A stretch of DNA of 64,000 bases from Candidatus Latescibacterota bacterium (GCA_022823725.1 JAJEHL010000010.1:1-64000); one strand, 5' to 3'; counted from the stretch's first letter, positions 17,124 to 25,938 are shown. The notes: generated from the sequence alone by a model not told the origin. Translations and numbers: made by a program.

Positions 17124-18433
17124 AAAATATCAGACATTATTTTTTTTTGCGATCAGAACTCCGGGGCTTTCTCGGAGTTCTGTTTATATGTATCTGCACG
17201 GAGGTATATGCCGAGCAGAAGCTCAGTGCAGATTGGGTGGAAACGCTGCTTTTGAATGACCAGACGCAGCGCAATTACCGCGGAGGTGTGGTGTATGAAG
17301 ACAGCTTGCGCCAACTTATTGTAAAAGCCGATTCTGCACATGTGCGCGTTGGGGATGCGACCTATCTTTTTGTACATCAGGTGAGTTACAAAGACACAGT
17401 ACGAGAAATTCGTGCGGATACACTTGTTTTCCAGGACCGCGAAGACATCGCGACGTTTCGGGGGCATGTCTTGCTAAGCGACGATCAGCGCACGCTTGAG
17501 GCGCGCATTGTGCGATTTTTGAGCAACGAAGACTCGCTCATTGCCGAGGGGGATGTCGCCCTTCTCTTGCCCGAAGGTCGCAGACTTCGCGCTTCCCAAT
17601 TGCGCTACGATTTGATCCGCGAACGCGGAAATCTACAGGGCCATACGCAGTTACAAGTGGTGGGGGAACGCGGCGATACCCTCGAGGCGCAGTCCGATTC
17701 CATTGCCTTTATCAATCGCGGGCGTGAACTCTTTCTCAATGGCAACCTCATCTTGCAACAGGGATACACGCGGGGAAAAGCCCTGTCTGGCGCATACGCG
17801 GATTCTGTGATCGTCCTTTCTGGTAACCCCTTAATGACCTGGTCCAATCCCACTAACCGCGATTCCGTTTCTGCACAGGGCGAAAAAATTCTTATTGAAA
17901 TGCCTGATCAAACCATTGGCGCATTGGAGCTTTCGGATAGCACGCTCATCCATGCTATGGCTCTTGCCAATGGTCATTCGCAAAAAATACGCTCAGATTC
18001 TGCTCGGATTGTCTTTCGCGACGAGACCCCGCAGCGCATGCACGCATGGGGAAATGTAATGCTCGATCTGAGCGAACGAGATACGTCGCGGGCAGTAATG
18101 TCTGGCGGTGATCTCATATTGGCCTATCGAGATGGAAAACTGGATAGTTTGACGCTGTCTGGTGGCTGCCTCGGTTCTTATATTGCCCAGGATAGCCTAT
18201 CGGAAAGCCGCCTGGGGGGCAAGCGGTGTGTGTTGTGGTTTTCCAATGGGGAGTTAGACCAGATGGCAATTTTCGATGAAGCACATTGCACGCGGGTCAC
18301 GAGAGGTAGCGACGATGTAACGGTTTCTGGGGATTATCTCCTTTTGAACTTTGATCCCGGACGGTTGTTATCTATTCGAGCTGAGGGGGATGTACGAGGG
18401 CACTACACCGCCGAATTGGAGGATGCGCCGTGA
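17120..18433 (+). CDS. LptA/OstA-like LPS transport protein, long form
   Basis: The 437-residue product has a signal peptide ending at about Ala31 (TEVYA). Repeated OstA/LptA-type beta strands follow, alternating 'RADTLVFQDRED' and 'FRGHVLLSDDQRTLEA' patterns to the C-terminus. E. coli LptA has about 185 residues; this protein has more than twice the repeats, like the OstA-like proteins of Bacteroidetes, and could span more of the periplasm. GTG at 17120 overlaps the lptC stop in a GTGA, and its own stop overlaps the lptB start the same way, so lptC-lptA-lptB is a coupled unit. LptD, LptF and LptG are not in the window. Confidence 0.82.
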   Translation: MKNIRHYFFLRSELRGFLGVLFICICTEVYAEQKLSADWVETLLLNDQTQRNYRGGVVYEDSLRQLIVKADSAHVRVGDATYLFVHQVSYKDTVREIRADTLVFQDREDIATFRGHVLLSDDQRTLEARIVRFLSNEDSLIAEGDVALLLPEGRRLRASQLRYDLIRERGNLQGHTQLQVVGERGDTLEAQSDSIAFINRGRELFLNGNLILQQGYTRGKALSGAYADSVIVLSGNPLMTWSNPTNRDSVSAQGEKILIEMPDQTIGALELSDSTLIHAMALANGHSQKIRSDSARIVFRDETPQRMHAWGNVMLDLSERDTSRAVMSGGDLILAYRDGKLDSLTLSGGCLGSYIAQDSLSESRLGGKRCVLWFSNGELDQMAIFDEAHCTRVTRGSDDVTVSGDYLLLNFDPGRLLSIRAEGDVRGHYTAELEDAP

Positions 18434-19155
18434 ACCTGCGAGCCGAGGGGCTGGTGAAAAAATACGCGCGCCGCCTGGTTGTCAACCAGGTCAACTTGAT
18501 TGTCAATCCCGGCGAAATTGTCGGACTCTTAGGGCCTAATGGCGCGGGAAAAACAACGTGTTTTTACCTCATTGTCGGCGCAATTTCGTCAAATGCAGGA
18601 TACATTTTTTTAGGTGATCGAGACATTACTGCATTGCCGATGTATCGCCGCGCACGGCTGGGCATAGGTTATCTGGCACAAGAATCTACGGTTTTTAGAA
18701 AGATGACCGTGCTGGAAAATGTCCTATCCGTTCTCGAATACGAGAAAATGGGTAAGGCAGAACGGTTAGACCGCGCCCACAAGGTATTGGGAGACCTGGG
18801 AGTGGGACATTTATCGCATCAGCGCGCTGATAGTTTGTCGGGGGGGGAAACGCGCCGGCTGGAAATCGCGCGGGCACTCTCTCGAGATCCGCTCTTTATG
18901 CTACTCGACGAACCTTTTGCCGGCGTGGATCCGCGTGCGGTGGAAGATATTCAGAATATTATCGCCGAACTAAAACGCCGCAATATCGGGGTTTTGATTA
19001 CCGATCACAATGTGCGAGAAACTCTCGCAATTACAGATCGTTCCTATTTGCTTTCTGAAGGAAAGATTCTTCTCTCAGGTACACCCCGGGCATTGGCAGC
19101 AAGCGACGAGGCGCGTCGCATTTATCTCGGCGACCGGTTTCGCCTCGATTCGTGA
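18430..19155 (+). CDS. lptB: LPS export ABC transporter ATPase LptB
   Basis: The 241-residue ATPase has Walker A 'GPNGAGKT' (35-42), signature 'LSGGE' (136-140), Walker B 'LLDEPFAGVDP' (Asp160/Glu161) and switch His193. The 'LAQESTVFRKMTVLENVL' and 'ITDHNVRETLAITDRSYL' segments are characteristic of LptB. It powers LPS extraction from the inner membrane with LptF/G. The start is GTG overlapping the upstream stop. Signature 'LSGGETRRLEIARAL' matches the LptB consensus. Confidence 0.95.
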   Translation: MNLRAEGLVKKYARRLVVNQVNLIVNPGEIVGLLGPNGAGKTTCFYLIVGAISSNAGYIFLGDRDITALPMYRRARLGIGYLAQESTVFRKMTVLENVLSVLEYEKMGKAERLDRAHKVLGDLGVGHLSHQRADSLSGGETRRLEIARALSRDPLFMLLDEPFAGVDPRAVEDIQNIIAELKRRNIGVLITDHNVRETLAITDRSYLLSEGKILLSGTPRALAASDEARRIYLGDRFRLDS

Positions 19156-19172
19156 CAAATTTAGAAAAAGGG

Positions 19173-19202
19173 TTTACAACCTTCTCCGTTATTTGTTATT
19201 AT
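19173..19202 (+). promoter_or_regulatory. sigma-70-type promoter for MOSC-rpoN
   Basis: TTTACA (19173-19178) and TATTAT (19197-19202) are separated by 18 bp, 43 bp upstream of the MOSC start. This supports a transcription unit separate from the lpt operon. Confidence 0.5.
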
Positions 19203-19245
19203 TTAAGTTGCCTCTTCCACTTACTAAACACTGATGAGGATAAAA

Positions 19246-19794
19246 ATGAAACATGTAACACTGGCAGAGTTAGAAGCGGGATTAGAAAATATCCGTCAGT
19301 CGCCCACAAATGCGGGCGTGTTAGAGTTGATTGTGCGCCGGCCGCAGGTTGAGACGAGAGAGGTCCTGAAAGTTGGAGAACTCGATCTGGTTGAAGGACT
19401 CGTGGGCGACAACTGGAAAACACGCGGTAGTTCTCTAACCGCAGATGGGTCAGCCCATCCAGACATGCAACTCAATATCATGAACGCACGCGTGATTGCT
19501 CTATTAGCAGAAAAAAAAGAGCGTTGGTCACTGGCGGGAGATCAGTTGTATATGGACTTCGATTTGAGCGAGGAGAATGTACCGTCGGGCACCCGACTGA
19601 GTCTGGGAGATGCGGTGATCGAAGTTACAGATCAACCGCATACGGGCTGTAAAAAATTTGCTGCGCGTTTTGGGTTGGACGCACTAAAGTTTATTAGTTC
19701 TCCCGTGGGCAAACAGCTTCAGTTGCGCGGGATCAATGCAAAGGTCATTCGTTCTGGCGCGATACAGATTGGCGATACTGTAAAGAAAGTGTAA
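19246..19794 (+). CDS. MOSC domain protein
   Basis: The 182-residue product resembles MOSC (molybdenum cofactor sulfurase C-terminal) proteins: 'GELDLVEGLVGDNWKTRG' near the N-terminus and the conserved-Cys segment 'TDQPHTGCKKFAARFG', followed by 'LRGINAKVIRSGAIQIGDTV'. MOSC proteins handle sulfur or metal groups in molybdenum-cofactor chemistry; free-standing ones are poorly characterised. The ATG at 19246 has GAGGA 5 nt upstream; another ATG at 19234 is possible. rpoN follows by 3 nt. The fdhD gene at 26.5 kb is the only other Mo-enzyme-related gene in the window. Confidence 0.85.
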   Translation: MKHVTLAELEAGLENIRQSPTNAGVLELIVRRPQVETREVLKVGELDLVEGLVGDNWKTRGSSLTADGSAHPDMQLNIMNARVIALLAEKKERWSLAGDQLYMDFDLSEENVPSGTRLSLGDAVIEVTDQPHTGCKKFAARFGLDALKFISSPVGKQLQLRGINAKVIRSGAIQIGDTVKKV

Positions 19795-19797
19795 TCT

Positions 19798-21288
19798 ATG
19801 ATTGGTCTTGATCATACACAATCTCAGTTGCTTCAGCAGAAACTGGCCCCGCAACTCATCCAATCTTTGCGCCTGCTCCAATTGCCAACTCTGGAATTAG
19901 CGAAGTTAATTCAACAAGAATTGGAGATCAATCCTCTCCTGGAAATTGACGAAGATGTTACATTGGATTTGGAACAAGAAGAACCCAGAGCTGAACTGGA
20001 TGACGAAACCGAGAACGAAGACCAGGATGAAGAACCCGTAGAAGAATTGGAATTTGAAGACCCGGACTTAGATACACTCAATTCAGACATATTTGATGAA
20101 CATGACTGGGATCACTACTTAAACGAATCCGGGTATGCCAGTCCCCGCGAAGAATTTGAATCCAATACTGAAGACTGGCACAACGACAGGACCACTCCAA
20201 AAACGCTACGAGATTCACTTTTAGAACAGGTGGCAATCGCGGACCTTTCGCCGAGTGGTCGCGTCATAGCCGAATACTTAATTGGCAATATTGGCGAAGA
20301 TGGGTTTTTGGGATGTTCGACGGGAGAAGTGGCAGATGAGCTTGGGGTTAATCTCGATAATGTGGAATGCGTTTTGGGGATTATCCAGACATTTGACCCG
20401 GTAGGTGTTGGTGCGCGAAACCTTCAAGAGTGTTTGTTGATTCAATTAAAAGAAAAAAATATCACAAACGGTTTGGTTGCAAATGTGGTGCGCAATCACC
20501 TCGACGACTGGATCAACCGCCGTTTTAGCCAGATAAGTCTGGCACTCGATACAAGTGTGGATGATATGCGCGTTATTGAGGAAGTCCTCGCATCACTCAA
20601 TCCCAAGCCCAATATTGAACCCGAACCCGCATTGAATCTCAATCATGTCATTCCCGACCTCGAAGTTCAAAAGATCGGTGACGAGTACGTCGTTTCCCTG
20701 ACCGACCACACCCTGCCCGAATTGCGTATTAGTCCAATATATCGCACTTTGCTCAGACAATCGGATAAACCGGAGCGAGATGACCCAAAATTGCGAGAGA
20801 CCAAAAAATTTGTCGTTGAAAAACTCAATTCTGCACGCTGGTTTATCAATGCGATACACCAAAGACGCGCAACTATGCTAAAAGTCATGCGATGTATTGT
20901 CGAAAATCAGGTTCAATTTTTCGAACGAGGACCTGGTTTTCTCAAGCCAATGGTGCTTCAAGAAGTAGCTGATAAAGTGCAGATGCACATTTCGACTATC
21001 AGCCGCGTGAGCAATGGTAAGTATGTGCAAACACCGCATGGCGTTTTTGAGTTGAAATATTTTTTTGATGGAGGTTTGAGTCGATACGATGGCGCCGATG
21101 TCTCTGCCAGAAGTGTAAAAGAAAAAATTGCAAAGCTCATTGGCGGTGAAGACGTGCAGGATCCATTGAGCGATCAACACATAGCGGCTATTCTCAAAGA
21201 AGAGGGCATTAATATCGCACGGCGCACGGTCGCCAAATATCGAGATCAACTCAATATCAGCTCTGCGCGACTTCGGAAGGCACTTTAG
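19798..21288 (+). CDS. rpoN: RNA polymerase sigma-54 factor
   Basis: The 496-residue product has the Gln-rich activator-interacting region I ('LLQQKLAPQLIQSLRLLQLP'), a long acidic region II (about 50-90), the core-binding region III, and the C-terminal 'ARRTVAKYRDQLNISSARLR' that carries the RpoN box for -24 promoter recognition. Sigma-54 needs AAA+ activators to open promoters; none is encoded here. lptB-rpoN proximity is common in bacteria, but a MOSC gene is interposed. A consensus sigma-54 promoter lies 1 kb downstream at 22298. Confidence 0.96.
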   Translation: MIGLDHTQSQLLQQKLAPQLIQSLRLLQLPTLELAKLIQQELEINPLLEIDEDVTLDLEQEEPRAELDDETENEDQDEEPVEELEFEDPDLDTLNSDIFDEHDWDHYLNESGYASPREEFESNTEDWHNDRTTPKTLRDSLLEQVAIADLSPSGRVIAEYLIGNIGEDGFLGCSTGEVADELGVNLDNVECVLGIIQTFDPVGVGARNLQECLLIQLKEKNITNGLVANVVRNHLDDWINRRFSQISLALDTSVDDMRVIEEVLASLNPKPNIEPEPALNLNHVIPDLEVQKIGDEYVVSLTDHTLPELRISPIYRTLLRQSDKPERDDPKLRETKKFVVEKLNSARWFINAIHQRRATMLKVMRCIVENQVQFFERGPGFLKPMVLQEVADKVQMHISTISRVSNGKYVQTPHGVFELKYFFDGGLSRYDGADVSARSVKEKIAKLIGGEDVQDPLSDQHIAAILKEEGINIARRTVAKYRDQLNISSARLRKAL

Positions 21289-21324
21289 ACGAATCAGTCT
21301 GTCTGTTGGGTACTGATTTCGTCT
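21287..21324. terminator. inverted repeat between convergent rpoN and the unknown minus-strand gene
   Basis: The arms AGACGAATCAGT (21287-21298) and ACTGATTTCGTCT (21312-21324) pair with one bulge around a 13-nt loop. It covers the end of rpoN and the last codons of the convergent gene. There is no clear U-tract, so terminator function is uncertain. Confidence 0.4.
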
Positions 21325-22070
21325 TCTGAGATTTTGTGTACACTTTTGGGATTAAAGGTCTGCTGGGTATTGATGCGAAGTGCAACTTCAATCCGCCCGC
21401 CAGTTAGCACAAAAAACTGAATCAGAAACCCGCCACCTTGCATGGTTTCAATCTGGTAAGAATCGGTGTCTAATCCGTCGAGCAACTGAGGAAGGGTAGT
21501 TTCAAACCGCGGGTGTTGTGTAATATCGGGTGGCAACGCCATAATCAGGGTTCCCGGTTCTTCATTGAGATAACTTCCAATGCGTTGTCGCGTGTTGACC
21601 ATGTGAGCAATAACCCTGCATGCATAATCAAAATCATCCCCGCCATTTCGATCTGGTGGTACAATGCCCCAAGTGAGATGGTGGATAAAGGGATTGCCGT
21701 ATCCCTGGCCAAGCATCTGACTGAGTGCGGGTTGGTCAACGGGATGAACCACTGCGACATAGTGAAACCAGCCCCGTGCGAGGGCGGGGTGCCCGGGAGG
21801 CAATCCCGATGGCACATTGATATAATCCTGTTCATCGACAGGGGAGGGGTAGCATTTGGTGTCCCAACCTGCAATATAACCCATTGTTTTTAGAGGTCCC
21901 GCAACGAGGTAAGGGGGATCCGTAAAGATCGCTGCGTGGTCCATGTTGGGATACAATCTGACGCCGGCAGCAGAAATTTTTTCGGCGACTTGCAAGGCTT
22001 CGTCAAAGCGTTCAGTTGCATTCTCTATCTGGAGAACTGAGTGAAAGTCTTCGGGTAATTTACAGTCCAT
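21294..22070 (-). CDS. unrecognised 258-aa protein
   Basis: I do not recognise this family. The protein appears soluble, with no signal peptide or membrane segment, and is rich in His, Pro and aromatic residues (for example 'YPNMDHAAIFTDPPYLVAGP', 'ARGWFHYVAVVHPVDQPAL' and 'GNPFIHHLTWGIVPPDR'). The His-rich strands could suggest a metal-binding VOC-like or cupin-like fold, but I cannot show it. The ATG at 22070 has a perfect AGGAGG 9 nt upstream, so the longer frame to 22190 is rejected. It is a lone gene convergent with rpoN. Confidence 0.75.
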   Translation of the reverse strand: MDCKLPEDFHSVLQIENATERFDEALQVAEKISAAGVRLYPNMDHAAIFTDPPYLVAGPLKTMGYIAGWDTKCYPSPVDEQDYINVPSGLPPGHPALARGWFHYVAVVHPVDQPALSQMLGQGYGNPFIHHLTWGIVPPDRNGGDDFDYACRVIAHMVNTRQRIGSYLNEEPGTLIMALPPDITQHPRFETTLPQLLDGLDTDSYQIETMQGGGFLIQFFVLTGGRIEVALRINTQQTFNPKSVHKISEDEISTQQTD

Positions 22071-22145
22071 AGTCTTATCCTCCTGTTGGTTAGACGTTGT
22101 AATCAATAACACGTTTTTTCCATATACGTCAAGTATAAATGAATC

Positions 22146-22174
22146 CCGGTCACTTTGGTGGCCGGTTTTTTTTT
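22146..22174 (+). terminator. strong orphan intrinsic terminator (plus strand)
   Basis: An 8-bp stem CCGGTCAC/GTGGCCGG (22146-22153 and 22158-22165, one G-U pair) with a TTTG loop is followed by nine T residues. No plus-strand gene lies immediately upstream: the nearest is rpoN, which ended 860 bp before, across an oppositely oriented gene. Confidence 0.75.
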
Positions 22175-22297
22175 GAAAAATTTGATTCACTCATTGCTGA
22201 AAAATTGAACGATTCGTTCCCCAATGCTATTTGGTTATACAGACCTCCAGGGACGTAAGTTACTGATTTAAAGTCTCTTGCGGTATTTTTCTCAATT

Positions 22298-22314
22298 CTG
22301 GCACGCGATTTGCA
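22298..22314 (+). promoter_or_regulatory. consensus sigma-54 (-24/-12) promoter
   Basis: CTGGCACG-CGAT-TTGCA matches the YTGGCACG-N4-TTGCW consensus at every defined position. GG (22300-22301) and GC (22312-22313) are separated by exactly 10 bp. The predicted transcript would start near 22325, and the lamin-tail gene starts at 22350 after a GGAGG. rpoN itself lies about 1 kb upstream. Confidence 0.85.
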
Positions 22315-22349
22315 TAAGTCATGATCAAAAAACATTGCCGGAGGTCAAT

Positions 22350-25300
22350 ATGATGAGATACGGGATTGTTGTTGTGATGTTGGGAGTGCTCTGTGGGACA
22401 CAGGTTTTGCACACGGAAGCGGCTGTCGTGATCAATGAGGTCCTTGCAGATCCGCCAGCAGGAGAAAGGGGCGATGCCAATAGGGATGGTGATAGGCACG
22501 GCAGTCAAGATGAGTTTGTGGAAATACTGAATACGGGATTGGATACTATTGCGATCGGTGAGTGGCAGTTGTCGGATCGTGGAACCGATGCGAGCAAGCG
22601 TTTCGCTTTCCCACCAGACACAAAGATTGCTCCGGGCGAATACATCGTGCTTTTTGGCGGTGGGGATGAGGTAAAAATTAAATCTGAATTTGAGGGCCAG
22701 GTCTTTGTCGATGACGGCAAGATCGGCGGGGGATTGACTAATTCGGGAGACGCGGTGTTTTTGATAAATCGAACTTCAAACGATACAATTGCAAGTGCGG
22801 TATGGGGTAAAGAGGGAAATAAGGATCAATCTCTCGTGCGGTATCCTGAAGGGACTGGCGGGTGGGTGTTGCACAGTGCTGACCCTGGCAAGGGATTGTT
22901 TTCACCAGGCAAACCACGGTCGCTTTTCGACAAATTCGAGTCTCTGCCAGAATATCTGGACATGATGGAAGGAGAATCCGTTTCACTCATCCCCGTGATT
23001 TATAGCTACGAAACTGGGGAAACAAGGCGTATTGAAGACGAAGTTTTATGGGTATCGTGGGATACCACTATCGTGAGGATCGAACACGGCGACAGGGTGG
23101 TTGCTGTGCGTGCTGGCGAGACGGAGGTTGGATTTTTCTGGCGGGGTCGAGAAAGTAGTCACACATATATCCGGGTGTTGGAAAAGGAAAAACCGCCATT
23201 GGTGATCTCGGAGGTGTATCCCAATCCCGCCTGGGGTGAAGCAGGGGATACCAATGGCGACGGGGTGCGACACACCTATCAGGATGAATTTGTCGAAGTG
23301 GCGAACCAGGGCGCGCATCCCATTGACATTGGCGGCTATTTTCTCGGTGATGACGATGCCCCGGCAGATCGCTTATTTCGATTTCCCGATAACACAGTGC
23401 TCGACACGCAAGCAGTTGTAGTTCTCTTTGGCGGTGGTGAGGTATCCGGTAGCAATCGGATCTTTGTAGATGACGGCCGCATTGGCGACGGCCTGTCCAA
23501 TTGGAGCGATACCGTGCAGCTATTGGAACCCGATAGCAGCACAGTGGTCGCCTCAATGGTTTATGAGCGCTCGACCAGAGGTGTATCTTATGCCAGAAAT
23601 GAGGACGGTAATTATCTGTTACACAATCAGATATACCAAGAAGATTCCACCTCAGTCGGACGCTTAGAGCCGGGGGATGATCCAATTGAGCCTGAGGTAT
23701 TGACCGATACATTGACTGTCCCGGATGGTATCGTATTTTCCGAAATTCTGATGCTACCCGAACAGGTGGATGCCAATAACGATGGGATTGTCAATCGGCA
23801 TGCAGATGCTTTTGTCGAATTGACCAATATCGGTGTTGATACCCTCGACTTGAGCGGATGGCTGCTCGGCGATGACGATATCATTGTCTCTCGATTCTTT
23901 CCCTTTCCCGATAATGTCCTGCTCGTGCCCGGTGGTTATATCACCATTTTTGGTGGGGGAACACCTGTAGGCATTCCCGGTACTGTCTTGTCTGCCGAGG
24001 GTCAGATTGGCAATGGACTCAGCAGCGGTGGCGATGTCGTCCATCTGATCATGCCCGATGGTAAGACCGTGGTGCGGTCTGTGCGCGTGCCAAAGGCGAC
24101 ACCAGATGTTTCATGGCTTTTTTCACCCGATGATCCACCGATCTTACACCCCAAAATCCCCGGCTGGCACGCGATGTCGCCAGGCACATCATCAGATGGA
24201 CAGGAAGGACCTTCTATAGATATAGCAAATCGAGACACGCTCGACGCACAACTTCTCAAAGGCCTTGTGATCTCTGAAGTCTATCCCAATCCCGCCGCAG
24301 GCGATGCTGGCGATACCAATGGCGATGGGGGACGACACACCTATCAGGATGAGTTTGTCGAGATAGCTAATTTGGGCGTGCATCCCATCGATATTGGTGG
24401 CTATTACCTCGGTGATGACGATGTACCTGTGGAAAAACTTTTTCGATTCCCCGACAGTACAGTGCTCGATACGCAAGCAGTCGTAGTGCTCTTTGGTGGG
24501 GGGGATATGCCCGTTAGCGAGCGGATATTTGCCGATGACGGTCGCATTGGCGATGGCCTGTCCAATGGAGGCGATACCGTGCAGTTGCTTGCGCCAGATG
24601 GAAGCACAGTGATCTCCAAAATGACGTATGAAAACGCGCCTAAAGGTATATCATTTGCGAGAGACGATAATGGCAATTATCTGTTACACAATCAGATATA
24701 CGAAGAAGAGCCTATCTCTGTCGGACGCTTAGGACAGGGCGATGATCCGGATCAACACGAGGGACTAACTGTCTCCAATGGCATCGTATTTTCCGAAATT
24801 CTGATGTTGCCCGAACAGGTGGATGCCAACAACGATGGGATTGTCGATCGGCATGCAGATGCTTTTGTCGAATTGATCAATATCGGTGTTGATACCCTCG
24901 ACCTGAGCGGGTGGCTGCTCGGCGATGACGATATCATTGTCTCTCGATTCTTTCCTTTTCCCGATGATGTCCTGCTCATACCCGGCAGTTATATCACCAT
25001 TTTTGGTGGGGGTACGCCTGTGGGTATTCCCGGTACTGTCTTGTCTGCCGAGGGTCGGATTGGCAATGGACTCAGTAGCGGTGGCGATGTCGTCCATCTG
25101 ATCATGCCCGATGGTAAGACCGTGGTTCGGTCTGTGCGCGTACCAAAGGCGACACCAGATGTTTCATGGCTGTTCTCACCTGATGGTCCTCCTCTATTAC
25201 ATCCCCAAATCTCAGGCAGGCACGCGATGTCTCCGGGTACATCATCAATTTCGTCGGCGGAATCGGATACCCTAATTGGTGTGGATAGCGTATCGGGAAA

Positions 25301-25601
25301 ACCCAGTGTTTCTGAGGGTAAAGACCAGATGGATTGGGGCATTTACCCATCACCCAATCCTTTCAATACAGCCACTGTATTGGGTTTTTACACGTCAGGA
25401 GGCCCTGTTTATGTAACTATATATAACATCCTGGGACAACCCATCAGACGGTTGGTTCAACAATATTTACCTGCCGGATATTATCGACGTATTTGGGATG
25501 GTAAAAATGATTCTGGAATATCTGTGGGTTCTGGAGTCTATATCGTCTTTCTAAAAGATAAGAAAGCGACATTTACACAGCGCGTCGCACTCGTGAAGTG
25601 A
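22350..25601 (+). CDS. secreted lamin-tail-domain (LTD) repeat protein with FlgD/T9SS-like C-terminus
   Basis: The 1083-residue product has a signal peptide (about 1-24) followed by five lamin-tail-like domains starting near residues 26, 284, 461, 639 and 812. Each has an 'ISEV'- or 'SEIL'-type opening strand, 'DEFVEIANxG' and 'VVLFGGG'. A bacterial Ig-like segment (about 208-282) sits between the first and second. The C-terminal 90 residues (from 'YPSPNPFN') are the FlgD-Ig/type IX sorting-like domain ending in 'GSGVYIVFLKDKKATFTQRV'. Domains 4-5 are a recent copy of 2-3. It is probably a surface or extracellular protein; some LTD proteins are linked to nucleases, but no nuclease domain is present. 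Driven by the sigma-54 promoter; ATG follows GGAGG. Confidence 0.88.
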   Translation: MMRYGIVVVMLGVLCGTQVLHTEAAVVINEVLADPPAGERGDANRDGDRHGSQDEFVEILNTGLDTIAIGEWQLSDRGTDASKRFAFPPDTKIAPGEYIVLFGGGDEVKIKSEFEGQVFVDDGKIGGGLTNSGDAVFLINRTSNDTIASAVWGKEGNKDQSLVRYPEGTGGWVLHSADPGKGLFSPGKPRSLFDKFESLPEYLDMMEGESVSLIPVIYSYETGETRRIEDEVLWVSWDTTIVRIEHGDRVVAVRAGETEVGFFWRGRESSHTYIRVLEKEKPPLVISEVYPNPAWGEAGDTNGDGVRHTYQDEFVEVANQGAHPIDIGGYFLGDDDAPADRLFRFPDNTVLDTQAVVVLFGGGEVSGSNRIFVDDGRIGDGLSNWSDTVQLLEPDSSTVVASMVYERSTRGVSYARNEDGNYLLHNQIYQEDSTSVGRLEPGDDPIEPEVLTDTLTVPDGIVFSEILMLPEQVDANNDGIVNRHADAFVELTNIGVDTLDLSGWLLGDDDIIVSRFFPFPDNVLLVPGGYITIFGGGTPVGIPGTVLSAEGQIGNGLSSGGDVVHLIMPDGKTVVRSVRVPKATPDVSWLFSPDDPPILHPKIPGWHAMSPGTSSDGQEGPSIDIANRDTLDAQLLKGLVISEVYPNPAAGDAGDTNGDGGRHTYQDEFVEIANLGVHPIDIGGYYLGDDDVPVEKLFRFPDSTVLDTQAVVVLFGGGDMPVSERIFADDGRIGDGLSNGGDTVQLLAPDGSTVISKMTYENAPKGISFARDDNGNYLLHNQIYEEEPISVGRLGQGDDPDQHEGLTVSNGIVFSEILMLPEQVDANNDGIVDRHADAFVELINIGVDTLDLSGWLLGDDDIIVSRFFPFPDDVLLIPGSYITIFGGGTPVGIPGTVLSAEGRIGNGLSSGGDVVHLIMPDGKTVVRSVRVPKATPDVSWLFSPDGPPLLHPQISGRHAMSPGTSSISSAESDTLIGVDSVSGKPSVSEGKDQMDWGIYPSPNPFNTATVLGFYTSGGPVYVTIYNILGQPIRRLVQQYLPAGYYRRIWDGKNDSGISVGSGVYIVFLKDKKATFTQRVALVK
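23200..25225 (+). repeat. tandem duplication of a two-domain LTD module (two units of about 1.05 kb)
   Basis: The segment from about 23200 to 24170 recurs from about 24265 to 25225. The second halves (23730-24140 and 24783-25190) are nearly identical by eye, differing by scattered substitutions. The offset is 1065 bp in the first half and 1053 bp in the second, so small in-frame indels separate the copies. Confidence 0.85.
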
Positions 25602-25636
25602 GAAGCAAAATCTAATAGTAAGGGAGGTGATGCAGG

Positions 25637-25918
25637 ATGGCACAACCCGAAATTACATTTCGTCATGGTCTGTGCAGTGCTTCGATTTTCGAAAATGAAT
25701 ACACGCGTGGTGGAGATACTTTCACCGTGCGCACGGTTTCATTTCAGCGAAGTTATTTGGACAAAGATGGGAATTGGCAAAGGACCAATAGCCTGAACGT
25801 AAACGACATTCCCAAAGCTGTATTGGTGTTGAATAAAGCGTATGAGTTTTTGACATCGAACAGCCAGGCTGAAGCAGAAGTAGATGATGCGGCAGCAATA
25901 GGAGATGAACAGGCTTGA
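25637..25918 (+). CDS. small conserved hypothetical protein (93 aa)
   Basis: The product has alternating short strands and a C-terminal helix: 'FRHGLCSASIFENEYTRGG', 'FTVRTVSFQRSYLDKDGNW', then 'LNVNDIPKAVLVLNKAYEFL' and an acidic tail. This layout (four strands and a helix) recalls small ssDNA-binding PC4/YdbC-like proteins, and similar small proteins occur in archaea and bacteria, but the function is not established. The ATG at 25637 has GGGAGGTGAT upstream. It lies 35 nt after the LTD gene and could share its sigma-54 transcript; a terminator follows. Confidence 0.65.
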   Translation: MAQPEITFRHGLCSASIFENEYTRGGDTFTVRTVSFQRSYLDKDGNWQRTNSLNVNDIPKAVLVLNKAYEFLTSNSQAEAEVDDAAAIGDEQA

Positions 25919-25938
25919 GGAAAGGGTGATGTTATATT

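Noticed and set aside
22070-22190. Longer N-terminus for the unknown minus-strand gene
   Set aside because: A perfect AGGAGG precedes the ATG at 22070, and the upstream 40 codons overlap the region leading to the orphan terminator.
23200-25225. Possible CRISPR or satellite array suggested by repeated DNA
   Set aside because: The repeats are about 1 kb coding modules in one open frame, not short repeats with spacers.
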